DNA from: Deltaproteobacteria bacterium
Lineage (GTDB): Bacteria; Desulfobacterota; Desulfobacteria; Desulfobacterales; UBA5852
Direction of reading: 5' to 3'
Assembly: GCA_020444045.1 (NCBI GenBank)
Contig: JAHLLS010000022.1
Location: forward strand, 1 to 64,000
Length of the DNA: 64,000 nt
Of the stretch, positions 43,277 through 52,045 are shown in pieces. The stretch's first letter is position 1; the number at the start of each line of letters is the position of its first letter. The notes below the pieces were generated by a model, which did not search any database, had not been told where the DNA came from, and worked only from the letters and a program-made list of their open reading frames with translations. A program made the position numbers and the translations under genes.

Positions 43277-44098
43277 ATGAATGTGTTGGCATCACCGCTG
43301 GCCAGCCCGTCGATGCCGGTGATCGGGGTTCCCGGATACTGGCACGAAAGTGAGGCGATTTTGGGCCGCCAGGCGACAGCCGTTCCAGACAGTTACATCC
43401 GCGCGCTTTTGAAGGTCGAGGCAATACCACTCATTATTCCGGTGCTGCCGTCCTCTCAAATGTTGGCGCAATTTTTCAACATGATGGACGGTTTGCTGCT
43501 GGTCGGCGGACCGGATCTCGATCCCATTCATTATCACCAGGCCGCTCACCAGGGGCTTCGTAAGGTGACGCCCCCGCGAGACCATGTGGAACTTCAGATA
43601 TCCCGCTGGGCGCTGGAAACCGACCTCCCGATCATGGCCATTTGTCGCGGCATCCAGGTCTTGAACGTCGCTGCGGGAGGAACGTTATGGCAGGATATCG
43701 CCAGCCAACAACCCCATGCCGCCAAGCATGACTACCATCCCAGTTATCCGGAAGATTTTCTAGCCCACACCATAACGCCTTTGCCTGCCAGCCGGCTGGG
43801 CGAGATTATCGGTTTTGACACTGCCGCCGTGAACAGTTTGCACCATCAGGCCATCGATCAACTAGGCCAGAGGCTTCGTCCGGCCGCGTATGCACCGGAT
43901 GGGATTCTTGAGGCGGTCGAAGGGGTTGATGCCGATTGGGTCATCGGTGTCCAGTGGCATCCGGAATGGCTTGTCGAAAGCGATCCGCGCATGCTTGCCT
44001 TGTTTAAAGCGTTTCGCGAGGTTTGTGCATCTCGGGATCGCGCCATGCGACGAAAGTCAATCGTCGAACCCCGAAGCGATGATGGGGACCGCACTTAG
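43277..44098 (+). CDS. Gamma-glutamyl-GABA hydrolase-like class I glutamine amidotransferase (PuuD family)
   Basis: 273 residues, peptidase C26 family. The nucleophile elbow PIMAICRGIQVLN gives Cys at about 122, and the triad is completed by His and Glu in WVIGVQWHPEW. MDGLLLVGGPDLDPIHY and AVNSLHHQAIDQLG are family marks. PuuD cleaves gamma-glutamyl-GABA in putrescine breakdown, which would fit with patA and aguB at 5-7 kb, but they are 36 kb apart. Its 3' end overlaps the OsmC gene by four bases, tail to tail. Confidence 0.85.
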   Translation: MNVLASPLASPSMPVIGVPGYWHESEAILGRQATAVPDSYIRALLKVEAIPLIIPVLPSSQMLAQFFNMMDGLLLVGGPDLDPIHYHQAAHQGLRKVTPPRDHVELQISRWALETDLPIMAICRGIQVLNVAAGGTLWQDIASQQPHAAKHDYHPSYPEDFLAHTITPLPASRLGEIIGFDTAAVNSLHHQAIDQLGQRLRPAAYAPDGILEAVEGVDADWVIGVQWHPEWLVESDPRMLALFKAFREVCASRDRAMRRKSIVEPRSDDGDRT

Positions 44099-44505
44099 AG
44101 CTCGGGCAGAATCTCATAGCGGGTTTGAATGTCTGCCACGCCGCTGACGGTAGCCGCGACGGAACAGTACTTTTCCGTGGATAACTGAATGGCCTGCGAA
44201 AGGGCTTTGTCTGTCAGTCCGCGGCCCTGGGCGTGATAGATTACCTGAATCGTTCGATAGGGCCACGGGGGATCAGGGTCTCGCTCACCGGTGATGACCA
44301 CTTCCAGCTTGGTCAACGGTTTGCGTTTCTTTTTCATGATTTCAACCACATCAACGGCTGAACAGGATGCCAGGGCGACCAGTAGCATTTCAGACGGCCT
44401 GACGCCGTCTTGCTGATCATCACCGGATAGCACCATACTATGACCGCCCGAATCGGTACCGACAAACTGCAGCCCATCAACCCATTTTACACGTGCTGTC
44501 GGCAT
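44095..44505 (-). CDS. OsmC/Ohr-family peroxide-reducing protein
   Basis: 136 residues. ALASCSAVDVVEIMKKKRKP gives the first redox cysteine and TEKYCSVAATVSG the second, the OsmC/Ohr pair. HSMVLSGDDQQDGVRPSEML is also typical. Members reduce organic hydroperoxides with dihydrolipoyl or other thiols. GGAG stands 8 bases before the ATG. It is 16 bases after the MBL-fold gene on the same strand and likely shares its transcript. Confidence 0.87.
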   Translation of the reverse strand: MPTARVKWVDGLQFVGTDSGGHSMVLSGDDQQDGVRPSEMLLVALASCSAVDVVEIMKKKRKPLTKLEVVITGERDPDPPWPYRTIQVIYHAQGRGLTDKALSQAIQLSTEKYCSVAATVSGVADIQTRYEILPEL

Positions 44506-44521
44506 ACCTGACACTCCTTTA

Positions 44522-45361
44522 TTACAACTCGAAATACATGTCCGCGGCGACGGCAAAGCAGTCCATGGTATGCCCTTCGGCAGCGATCATTTTGCGGCAG
44601 TTTTCGACAATTTTATCAATTTCTTCATCATTGCGCTCCTGGCTGTGATGAAAAAGGCCAAGGGTTTGGACACCTGCCTGGAGCGCCAGATCAACGGCTT
44701 CAGTGTAGGAGGAATGGCCCCACAGCACCTTGGATTCATATTCCTCGGGCGTATACTCCGCATCGTGAAATAGAAGGTCGGCGCCATAGGCAAAATCGAC
44801 GTAACGGTCCCTGGGCAAGCCCCCGGGATGAACAAATCCTAATTCGTTATCCGTCAGAAAAACAAATGTTTTGCCGTCTTCAATGAATTTGTAGCCGCTT
44901 CCCATATTGGGATGGCTCAGGGGGATCGGTTCCACAGCCATCGAACCGACTTCGAAACGGGTGGGGTTTCCATCTTCGTAGACGATTTTGGCCCGCAATT
45001 CGGAAGGTCGAATGGGGAAATTCGGCGGCGTCATCACCTTGGAAACCATATTTTCGACAAATTTTTTTGGAAACGGGCACCGGTGAACCCGAATGGTGAC
45101 GTGATCGAGGTAAAGCGGTTTGAAAAAGGGCCATCCCATCAGGTGGTCCCAGTGACCGTGTGTAATCAGGAAATGGTAGGTGTAGCGTTGGTCTTCGATA
45201 AGCAGATTGCCGAGTCGGCGAATACCGGTGCCGGCGTCGACAATGAAAATGTCATCGCTTTTGGTACGGATTTCCAGGCATGTGGTATCGCCACCGTAGC
45301 GGAGGTATTCCCGGCCGGAAACCGGAATGGATCCCCTGGACCCCCACACCCTGATTCGCAT
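44522..45361 (-). CDS. Metallo-beta-lactamase-fold phosphodiesterase-like protein
   Basis: 279 residues. MRIRVWGSRGSIPVSG and CLEIRTKSDDIFIVDAGTGI, then FLITHGHWDHLMGWPFF (HxHxDH), IPLSHPN, FLTDNELG and LFHDAEYT are the motif series of ElaC/PhnP-like cyclic phosphodiesterases and their relatives. LWGHSSYTEAVDLALQ supplies the last His. AAAGG stands 6 bases before the ATG. The cytoplasmic substrate is unknown. The 262 bases before it hold no gene. Confidence 0.86.
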   Translation of the reverse strand: MRIRVWGSRGSIPVSGREYLRYGGDTTCLEIRTKSDDIFIVDAGTGIRRLGNLLIEDQRYTYHFLITHGHWDHLMGWPFFKPLYLDHVTIRVHRCPFPKKFVENMVSKVMTPPNFPIRPSELRAKIVYEDGNPTRFEVGSMAVEPIPLSHPNMGSGYKFIEDGKTFVFLTDNELGFVHPGGLPRDRYVDFAYGADLLFHDAEYTPEEYESKVLWGHSSYTEAVDLALQAGVQTLGLFHHSQERNDEEIDKIVENCRKMIAAEGHTMDCFAVAADMYFEL

Positions 45362-45627
45362 CACAAGCCTTTCTTTACGGGGCGCTGCATGCTAGCGCAA
45401 CACAATGGCACCGAAACAGAATCAAATCCTTGAATGATTGGCCAATTTCCTGCTTTAATTCATCTTTCCTAACACAACTCGGCTATCGAGTCCATCCTCA
45501 ATTGATCAAATTGCATCGGTCGGGCAATACGAATTCATCCATAATGAGGCCGCTGCAAAGCGGTGGTGTGGCCGATGATCGGCACCTTTGGCAACGGTAC
45601 TCAAGATTTGGGGCGCAATCGTGGTAA

Positions 45628-46014
45628 TTAGATATCGATTCGTTTTAATGCGCTGACCTCTTGGGTGAAAAGGTCGGCAGAAAGTTGTCGCCACGGTTGT
45701 TGAGGAGAAAATTGGAGGGTGGACTTAACGTCCGGTACGAATAATTTCCCGGAGCTGATCTGCGGCGCTATCAAATGATATTTGAAATCGCCGCCGAGAT
45801 CGAGGAGAATATCCAACGTGTCGTTTTCTTCCAGCAATTCGATGACAAGAAGGTTGGAGGCCATGCCCCGTCCCTTTATGTGGCGCTTTCCCTGCGGACT
45901 TTTGGCAATTTCGATGACCGGATTTTCCAGTGCGATGGCGAATTTGTCCGACGAAACGAGATACGCCTGCTCAACCCAGTATTCACCCTCGGCAAATGGG
46001 ATCCATTCGGTCAT
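45628..46014 (-). CDS. Hypothetical protein
   Basis: 128 residues, soluble and mixed alpha/beta (MTEWIPFAEGEYWVEQAYLV, IEIAKSPQGKRHIKGRGMAS). AAAGGA stands 8 bases before the ATG, supporting translation. No family is recognised. It lies alone between two minus-strand and plus-strand units, with 262 non-coding bases downstream. Confidence 0.6.
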   Translation of the reverse strand: MTEWIPFAEGEYWVEQAYLVSSDKFAIALENPVIEIAKSPQGKRHIKGRGMASNLLVIELLEENDTLDILLDLGGDFKYHLIAPQISSGKLFVPDVKSTLQFSPQQPWRQLSADLFTQEVSALKRIDI

Positions 46015-46195
46015 GGTGTTGTTCCTTTGTTTGGCGGTAAGGGGCGGGTGCCATCGATCGGTAGCGATCGCATTTCTTCCAACGACCTGAAAAAAACTAT
46101 ATCAAGATAGCGCCGTCTGGCAAGGCCCATTTTTATTCTCAATGCGGTCGTTGTTCAACGGGGAGGCGACCGGTTTTGTTTTGTGTCTAAAGTTC

Positions 46196-46225
46196 TTGAC
46201 AAGCCTGAAAGGAGTTCGGTAGATA
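46196..46225 (+). promoter_or_regulatory. Likely promoter of the Trp-attenuated DAHP synthase gene
   Basis: TTGACA (46196-46201), 18 bases, then TAGATA (46220-46225). Transcription would start near 46232, about 20 bases before the leader peptide. The -10 match is weak. Confidence 0.45.
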
Positions 46226-46253
46226 TCCTATAAAGACAAGAACAGGGTATGAA

Positions 46254-46334
46254 ATGATGGCACCAAAACTACAACGATGGATTTGCTGGCAGTGGTGGCG
46301 CAATGGCCGAAAGGGGCGCGCTGACCGGTATTGA
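46254..46334 (+). CDS. Trp-rich leader peptide (tryptophan attenuator)
   Basis: A 26-codon ORF, MMAPKLQRWICWQWWRNGRK then GRADRY, with four Trp codons in seven (residues 9, 12, 14, 15). AGGG lies 6 bases before the ATG. A 13-bp terminator hairpin follows 30 bases later, and the DAHP synthase gene begins 146 bases after that. This is the classic set-up of ribosome-mediated attenuation by charged tRNA-Trp: when tryptophan is scarce the ribosome stalls on the Trp codons and the terminator does not form. It reports tryptophan, not phenylalanine or tyrosine, as the sensed amino acid. Confidence 0.82.
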   Translation: MMAPKLQRWICWQWWRNGRKGRADRY

Positions 46335-46363
46335 CCGCCTGAACCAGCAACAATAGGCAATCA

Positions 46364-46400
46364 AAAGGACCGTGGCTCCCCAAACGCCACGGTCCTTTCT
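46364..46400 (+). terminator. Attenuator terminator hairpin
   Basis: AAAGGACCGTGGC (46364-46376) pairs perfectly with GCCACGGTCCTTT (46386-46398) around a 9-base loop, followed by CTACTT. It lies between the Trp leader and the DAHP synthase gene. I did not find a clear antiterminator partner for the 5' arm. Confidence 0.8.
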
Positions 46401-46545
46401 ACTTAAGGGGCGTTGGCGTATGTCAGCGTCCCTTTTTTTAGGCATCGTAGCCGCGGTGCTTCATGAAAAGAAGACACGTCGTAGATGGTTTTAGAGAAAA
46501 GAATTGGAATCCACCCCGACACATCATTTTTAAGGAGATGAAACC

Positions 46546-47571
46546 ATGCTGATCGTAATGGAAAAAACCGCGACCCCTGACCAGATCAAGGCTGTTGAGG
46601 CTGCTGTGACCGCGCGTGGCTATGAAGCCAGGCCGATTCCCGGCGGTGAACGGATGTCGATCGGCGTTCTGCGGAACAAGGGCGCTGTGGATGCCTCGTT
46701 CTTTGTCGGCCTGACGGGTGTAAAGGATGTTATCCCGGTTACCCGGCCCTATAAACTGGTCAGCCGCGAGACGCGTGCCGAAGATACGGTCGTGCGTGTC
46801 GGCGATGTCGCCATCGGCAACGGGCACATGACGATCATTGCCGGCCCTTGTGCCATCGAGAGCGAAGCGCAAGCCCTTACGATCGCCCGGCATGTGAAGG
46901 ACGCCGGGGCGCATATGTTTCGTGGCGGAGCTTTCAAACCCCGCACGTCGCCTTATTCATTTCAGGGCTTGGGCCTCGAGGGGTTGGAAATTCTAGCCAA
47001 GGTGCGCCATGAAACCGGCTTGCCGGTGGTGACCGAGGTGATGGACATGGCAACTTTTGACCAGGTGGAAAGCTATGCGGACATGATCCAGATCGGCACG
47101 CGCAATATGCAGAATTTCAGCCTGCTGCGTCGGGCCGGCCGCTCGACACGGCCGGTATTGCTCAAACGCGGCATGGCCGCCACCATTGACGAGTGGCTCA
47201 TGGCCGCCGAATACATCATGGAGGGGGGCAATACACAAGTCATCCTTTGTGAGCGCGGGGTGCGAACATTTGTTCATCACAGTCGCAATACCCTGGATTT
47301 GTCGGCCGTGCCTTACGTGCGTCGGGAGAGCCACCTGCCTATTATTATCGATCCCAGTCACGCGGCCGGACGACGGGACCAGGTGATCCCCCTCGGTCGA
47401 TCCTCCATTGCGGTTGGCGCCCACGGGTTGATGGTGGAAGTGCACCATCAGCCGGATCAGGCGCTGAGTGACGGTGCCCAGTCGCTTTACCCGCAACAAT
47501 TCGTACAGCTTTGCCGCCAATCACAAGCCATTTTCAACCTGTTGGGAAAAGACGCGACCGCTAAACCGTGA
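46546..47571 (+). CDS. aroF: 3-deoxy-7-phosphoheptulonate synthase (DAHP synthase, type I-beta)
   Basis: 341 residues. An N-terminal ferredoxin-like regulatory domain (MLIVMEKTATPDQIKAVEAA to about 70) precedes a TIM-barrel core with MTIIAGPCAIESEAQAL, FRGGAFKPRTSPYSFQGLG, PVVTEVMDM, IQIGTRNMQNFSLL, PVLLKRGMAATIDEWLMAAE, CERGVRTF and IIDPSHAAGRRD. The reaction joins phosphoenolpyruvate and erythrose 4-phosphate, entering the shikimate pathway. AAGGAGATG stands before the ATG. The gene is preceded by a tryptophan attenuator and ends in a single-gene unit. The regulatory domain may add feedback inhibition. Confidence 0.94.
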   Translation: MLIVMEKTATPDQIKAVEAAVTARGYEARPIPGGERMSIGVLRNKGAVDASFFVGLTGVKDVIPVTRPYKLVSRETRAEDTVVRVGDVAIGNGHMTIIAGPCAIESEAQALTIARHVKDAGAHMFRGGAFKPRTSPYSFQGLGLEGLEILAKVRHETGLPVVTEVMDMATFDQVESYADMIQIGTRNMQNFSLLRRAGRSTRPVLLKRGMAATIDEWLMAAEYIMEGGNTQVILCERGVRTFVHHSRNTLDLSAVPYVRRESHLPIIIDPSHAAGRRDQVIPLGRSSIAVGAHGLMVEVHHQPDQALSDGAQSLYPQQFVQLCRQSQAIFNLLGKDATAKP

Positions 47572-47598
47572 CGACGCTAAAGAGCATCTCCCGGGCGA

Positions 47599-47627
47599 AA
47601 TGCCGGATCCGTTTCAGGTCCGGCATT
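47599..47627 (+). terminator. Hairpin after the DAHP synthase gene
   Basis: AATGCCGGA and TCCGGCATT are perfect 9-bp arms around an 11-base loop, 27 bases past the stop codon. No long T-run follows; a termination role is likely but not certain. Confidence 0.5.
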
Positions 47628-47835
47628 GGCACGCTCTGGATTCGGAAAATGCCTGACAAAAAAACATTGATCAGATTGGATGAGGCGATAACAATGCTGC
47701 TGAAACGATGTCGTGGCTAAAGGCGCTTTTATGGGTGGACGTCGACGTTTCAGTGCGCTATTTCTGATGTGCCAAATACCGTGGACGGTCCGGCGACCCA
47801 TGACCAACCTGAAATCAATGGAGTTTTGAGGGCTT

Positions 47836-49248
47836 ATGCGAACTTACGCGACGTTACTGGCAATCGTCTGTTTGACCTTGTCCCTTGTCCCTGCGGACGG
47901 CCTGACACAGGGGGACCCGCCGCCGGTCGCTCCCACAGATATGGCCATCCTCCAACAACTGGAGGTGCTCGACCTGGAAACCGCCCAACGCATTGCCTTG
48001 GCCAACAGCCCCAGTCTCATGGCCGCTGCCGAACGAGCCAACCAGGCCGGTGAGAGGGTCAAACAGGCCCAGGCGGCCTATTGGCCGACCCTGGATGCGG
48101 ATGGATCGGTTTCGCGCGTGGACCTCTCCAACAACGCGGAGGACGCCCAACTCAGGCAATTGCAATTTTTCAACCCCAACGCATCGGTGGACAATCCCGA
48201 AGACTATTACCAGGCCGGTCTGGTGGCCAGTTGGACGGTGTTTGACGGATTTCGCAGGGAATTCAACAATGCCCTGGCTGCGTATGGTGAGGATGCCAGC
48301 CAGGCCGCGCTGGTCGAATCTCGCCGACTGCTGCTTTCCTCGGTGGCGGACAGTTATTATATTGCGCAACTGGCGCGTAAAAACATCGCCATAGCGGATG
48401 CCGATGAAGCGTTCAACCAACGCCAATTGGAAGAGGCCCAAATTCGCTATCGGGTGGGAACGGGTACGCTAAGCGATATGTTGAACTTCGAGGTTCAAGT
48501 CAACGCAGCCCGCTCGGCGCGCAACGATTTTCGCCGAAGTTATGAGACCGCCCTGGTGGGGCTGGCCGCGTTGATGGGGCTTCCCGATGCCTATTTGCCG
48601 CCCGGGCTCGATCTGGCCAGTCTGGAGGAAGAAACTGCAAAGGACATGGTTCCCCCTGATCCGGAAGACTATATCGATTATGCGTTGCTGCACCGGTCGG
48701 ATATCCAGCAGAGCGAATCGATTCTTAAACAGACCGAGGCCACGGTCGGGATTGCCCGATCGCTTTTCTATCCAACCATGCAGGTGGCGGGATCGATCGA
48801 TGGTGAGCGGGCCAATTCCGGGCGTTTCGAAAGCGATGATTTCGGCAACACCATCGGACTTTACCTGACCTATCGGCTTTATTCCGGTGGTGAGCGGCGG
48901 GCGCGCCTGGCAGAGGCGAAATATCAGGAGCGGGAGGCGGAAGAAAATCTTCGTTCCACTATAATCGGTGTATCGGCAGACGTTCGTGAGGCTGTGGCGA
49001 ACGTCAGGAGTGCCCAGTACGAACTCGAGCTGCAACGAAAAAATGCTGGGCTTGTGAGGGAAAACCGGGATCTGGTCGAAAAGGAATACCAGGCCGGCCA
49101 GGCGTCGCTCGTGCGGCTGAACGAAGCCCAGCGCGACCTGAATCGAGCACAGGGCCGTTTGGCACTGGCCCTGGTTGGGCTGCGCCAGGCCCTGAAAAAT
49201 CTCGACGCTAGCACGGGACGCATTCTCCTGCCCTTCGCTTCCCCCTGA
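47836..49248 (+). CDS. TolC-family outer-membrane efflux/secretion channel
   Basis: 470 residues. A signal peptide (MRTYATLLAIVCLTLSLVPA) is followed by two repeated outer-membrane-efflux domains: LDLETAQRIALANSPSLMAA at the start and GVSADVREAVANVRSAQYEL late, with long heptad helices. AYWPTLDADGSVS and LFYPTMQVAGSIDGER are the equivalent turn regions of the two halves. It would form the trimeric channel of a type I or RND exporter, but no inner-membrane partner is next to it. GAGGGC precedes the ATG. Its 3' end overlaps the next gene by 41 bases, tail to tail. Confidence 0.92.
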   Translation: MRTYATLLAIVCLTLSLVPADGLTQGDPPPVAPTDMAILQQLEVLDLETAQRIALANSPSLMAAAERANQAGERVKQAQAAYWPTLDADGSVSRVDLSNNAEDAQLRQLQFFNPNASVDNPEDYYQAGLVASWTVFDGFRREFNNALAAYGEDASQAALVESRRLLLSSVADSYYIAQLARKNIAIADADEAFNQRQLEEAQIRYRVGTGTLSDMLNFEVQVNAARSARNDFRRSYETALVGLAALMGLPDAYLPPGLDLASLEEETAKDMVPPDPEDYIDYALLHRSDIQQSESILKQTEATVGIARSLFYPTMQVAGSIDGERANSGRFESDDFGNTIGLYLTYRLYSGGERRARLAEAKYQEREAEENLRSTIIGVSADVREAVANVRSAQYELELQRKNAGLVRENRDLVEKEYQAGQASLVRLNEAQRDLNRAQGRLALALVGLRQALKNLDASTGRILLPFASP

Positions 49249-50446
49249 CGCGTATCGATCTGTCGCGATGGTCGCGGAGAATATCTCCCAATATGTGAAT
49301 GGCATGATCGATTTCAACCGTGCCGGGCATGGTGAAATTGAGGCGCATGGTGTTCAGGCCTTCGCCGGACTGAGGGAAAAAGAAATGACCCGGTACAAAG
49401 GCGACCTGCCGGCGCACCGCGGCTTGGTATATGTCGGCCATATTGGTTCCCTCCGGCCCCTCGACCCACACGAACATGCCCCCTTCCGGGCGCGACCACT
49501 CAAAACCTGCCGGTAAATGACGACGCAAGGCTTCCAGCATGGCCTGCTGTTTGGGGCGGTAGAGGTCAAGAAGGCGGGGCAGGTGGCGTTGCAGGTGGCC
49601 GCCTTCCAGGTATTCGGTGGCCAAGGCCTGGTTGAAGGTGCTGGTATGCAGGTCGACCCCCTGTTTGACGAGCACCAGCCAGTTGCGGATGGGTTCCGGT
49701 GCCACGCAGTAGCCGATCCGCAGCCCGGGCGCAAAGACCTTGGACAGGGTGCTTACATAGACCACGTGATCGGGAGCCAATGATTTTATCGGTGGCAGGG
49801 CGTGGCCTTCATAGCGCAGATCGCAATAGGGGTCGTCTTCGATCAACAGCGTGTCGTAGCGCTCGATCAAAGCGGCAATGGCCCGGCGGCGAGCGAGGGG
49901 CAGGGTTCGGCCCGAAGGGTTCTGAAACGTGGGGACGAGGTAGATGAATTTCATGCGGCCTTTGGCCAGCAGCGGCGCCAAAGCCTCTGGAATGACACCC
50001 TCTTTATCGCAAGGGATCGGTGTGTAATGCGGTTCGTAGGGGCTGAAGGCCTGCAGCGCCCCCAGATAGGTGGGCGATTCGACACCGACGGTGTCGCCGG
50101 GTGAAATCAGGATCTTCCCGGCTGCATCGAGAACTCCCTGGGAGCCGCTGGTGATCAGGATCGTTTCCCCCGGCACATGGATATCACGCCCGGAGAGATG
50201 TGCTGCCAACGCTTGCCGCAGGGGCATGAAGCCCTCGGTCAGGTCATATTGAAATGCCCGATCGGCATATTTTTGGATGACGAGGCCACTCAGATCCCCG
50301 ATGAGATCCAACGGAAAACTGGCCGGCGTTGGTACGCCGCCGGCCAGGGAGATCATTCCCGGCTGGGAGGCGACTTTCAGAATTTCCCGGATGGCGCTGC
50401 GTGACATGTGACGGGTGCGGTGGGCCAACAGTTTTTCGAATGGCAT
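49208..50446 (-). CDS. Class I PLP-dependent aminotransferase (LysN/2-aminoadipate type)
   Basis: 412 residues. PGMISLAGGVPTPASFPLDL, YDLTEGFMPLRQALAAHL, ETILITSGSQGVLDAAGKIL, FQNPSGRTLPLARRRAI, LLIEDDPYCDLRYEG and the PLP lysine in YVSTLSKVFAPGLRIGYCV mark the fold-type I group of MocR-like/LysN aminotransferases without a DNA-binding domain. Substrates in this group include aromatic and 2-aminoadipate amino acids; the exact one is not deducible. AAAGGAAA precedes the ATG. A palindromic site shared with the TetR gene lies just upstream, so the TetR protein probably controls it. Confidence 0.88.
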   Translation of the reverse strand: MPFEKLLAHRTRHMSRSAIREILKVASQPGMISLAGGVPTPASFPLDLIGDLSGLVIQKYADRAFQYDLTEGFMPLRQALAAHLSGRDIHVPGETILITSGSQGVLDAAGKILISPGDTVGVESPTYLGALQAFSPYEPHYTPIPCDKEGVIPEALAPLLAKGRMKFIYLVPTFQNPSGRTLPLARRRAIAALIERYDTLLIEDDPYCDLRYEGHALPPIKSLAPDHVVYVSTLSKVFAPGLRIGYCVAPEPIRNWLVLVKQGVDLHTSTFNQALATEYLEGGHLQRHLPRLLDLYRPKQQAMLEALRRHLPAGFEWSRPEGGMFVWVEGPEGTNMADIYQAAVRRQVAFVPGHFFFPQSGEGLNTMRLNFTMPGTVEIDHAIHILGDILRDHRDRSIRVRGKRRAGECVPC

Positions 50447-50464
50447 GGCGTTTCCTTTAAAATA

Positions 50465-50481
50465 AAGACCGGTTGGTATTT
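50465..50481 (-). promoter_or_regulatory. TetR operator before the aminotransferase gene
   Basis: AAGACCGGTTGGTATTT here equals the reverse complement of the site at 51160-51176 (AAATACCGACCGGTCTT) except for one base. ACCGGT is a palindromic centre. It lies 19 bases before the aminotransferase start codon, in the 71-base gap after the tetR gene. Confidence 0.7.
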
Positions 50482-50517
50482 AATTTCGAAAAAAGTTGCT
50501 GCTGATTTATCCCCGGA

Positions 50518-51117
50518 TTAAACTCGTCGCAATTGCTGGATATAGAATTGAAGTTGTCCGGCCGTCTGTTGCAGCACGCTTTTGTCGCGGCTGGCCACAT
50601 AGAGGGTGGCCGCCCCGTTGAGGGTGATCACCAGGAAATTGGCCACGTCTTTGAAGTTCAGGTTCGGGCGCAGCATTTGCTGCTGATCGGCTTCCACCAG
50701 CCAGGCCTGAAAAAGTTTGGAAAAGCCCACGAACCCCCGCAGGATGTGGCGGCTCATCGTAGCGGACTGGCCGGGCAATTCCACCAGCATATTGACGAAA
50801 AAACAGCCGCCGTCAAAGGTATCCGTGGCCAGATACCGTTGCAGGACGTTTTCGCAGGTGCGCTCGATGCGCTGAATGGGATTCTGGATGGTCCGCATGT
50901 CCTGGAAAACGATCTTGCGCCAGATGCCGACGGCTTCCTCGTAGACTGCATACCAGATGTCTTCCTTGCTTTGAAAGTGGCAGTACAATCCGCCTTTGGT
51001 CAATTCGGTGGCCTGGAGAATATCGCTGATCGCGGTATGGAAATATCCCTTGACGGAAAACAGCTGCAGGGCGGCCTGGATGATTTTTCGACGGGTTCGA
51101 GCACCTTTATCCGGCAT
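50518..51117 (-). CDS. TetR/AcrR-family regulator controlling itself and the aminotransferase
   Basis: 199 residues. The helix-turn-helix at about residues 8-55 reads KIIQAALQLFSVKGYFHTAI followed by SDILQATELTKGGLYCHFQS and KEDIWYAVYEEAV, a standard TetR DNA-binding domain. The rest is the ligand-binding bundle with an internal GGCFFVNMLVELPG. The start was placed at ATG 51117; an in-frame GTG 13 codons upstream is possible. Matching operators lie before this gene and before the aminotransferase. The ligand is unknown. Confidence 0.88.
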   Translation of the reverse strand: MPDKGARTRRKIIQAALQLFSVKGYFHTAISDILQATELTKGGLYCHFQSKEDIWYAVYEEAVGIWRKIVFQDMRTIQNPIQRIERTCENVLQRYLATDTFDGGCFFVNMLVELPGQSATMSRHILRGFVGFSKLFQAWLVEADQQQMLRPNLNFKDVANFLVITLNGAATLYVASRDKSVLQQTAGQLQFYIQQLRRV

Positions 51118-51159
51118 GGCAGATCTGCTCAATGGTTGGTCATGGTATATGCCCACAAA

Positions 51160-51176
51160 AAATACCGACCGGTCTT
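51160..51176 (-). promoter_or_regulatory. TetR operator before its own gene
   Basis: AAATACCGACCGGTCTT lies 43 bases upstream of the tetR start and repeats, inverted, at 50465-50481. Sixteen of 17 positions agree. Confidence 0.7.
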
Positions 51177-51546
51177 AATTGCATGGGAAGGATCTATCTG
51201 TCAAGTCATAATGGGTGGGGATGATGTTCTTTTCGAGAAGCCGGCCATAGACACCACATCGGCATGGAAGGCATCACCTTGCCCGGTGGTTGCGGGTTGA
51301 TCTGCCGGCCTGCAAGAGACTCAAAGCGGGTATCGATTTTCTTTCTCAAGGCACACCCATTTTTATGACAATCTTTGGATTGGGCGTCAACTCCTCATCC
51401 CGGCAGATGCACAATGGGTAAACCAAGAGGACGATCACGCTTATCACATGGATAATATACCATTTTATGTCGACGACCACCAGTGGACGTGGGTGCCGTA
51501 TATCAGCGGTTGTTACAGCGTGAAAAACAGTGATGTTGTGTCCGCT
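51177..51546. other. Non-coding stretch
   Basis: About 370 bases between the tetR gene and the receiver-protein gene. I see no gene, repeat or RNA here beyond the possible promoter of tetR. Confidence 0.45.
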
Positions 51547-52035
51547 TCAAGGGCTGCTCGTCTGTCGATGAAAATACGAATCGTCTGCCAATTGGAGTTT
51601 TTCTTTCAAGGTATTCAAAGTGAAGGGTTTGAATAGCAGCCCGTCCACAATCCCGGAGTGTTCGAGCATCGCGATGAGGTCCGGATCGCGGTGGCCGGTC
51701 ATAATGATGATCCTCGTGCCGAAATACTTTTCTCTGATCTGGTCCGCCAGTTGATAACCGTCCATGTGAGGCATGGCGTAGTCGGAAAGGACCATGTGGT
51801 ATCGCGTGTCAGCCAGACACAACAGGGCATCTGCTGCATTCGCAGTGGTGGTGGCCTGATAGCCCAGCCGCGAGACCATCTTGGCCACAAGGTTCAAGAC
51901 GCCCTGATCGTCATCCACGATAAGGAGACGGCGGATGTCGTAACCGCAATCCAGTCGTGAAGGATGCTTATCGGGGAATGCCGGCAAGGGATAGCCAGAC
52001 AAGGATTCCGGTTCGTGTTGCCTTTTGGTAACCAT
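51547..52035 (-). CDS. Single-domain response regulator (receiver)
   Basis: 162 residues. After a 33-residue leader the receiver domain has acidic RRLLIVDDDQGVLNLVAKMV, the phosphorylation Asp in HMVLSDYAMPHMDGYQL, the Thr in IIIMTGHRDPD and Lys in GLLFKPFTL. There is no output domain. AGGAGG lies before the ATG. It follows the histidine kinase gene by 10 bases and is the likely target of it. Confidence 0.9.
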   Translation of the reverse strand: MVTKRQHEPESLSGYPLPAFPDKHPSRLDCGYDIRRLLIVDDDQGVLNLVAKMVSRLGYQATTTANAADALLCLADTRYHMVLSDYAMPHMDGYQLADQIREKYFGTRIIIMTGHRDPDLIAMLEHSGIVDGLLFKPFTLNTLKEKLQLADDSYFHRQTSSP

Positions 52036-52045
52036 GGATATCCTC

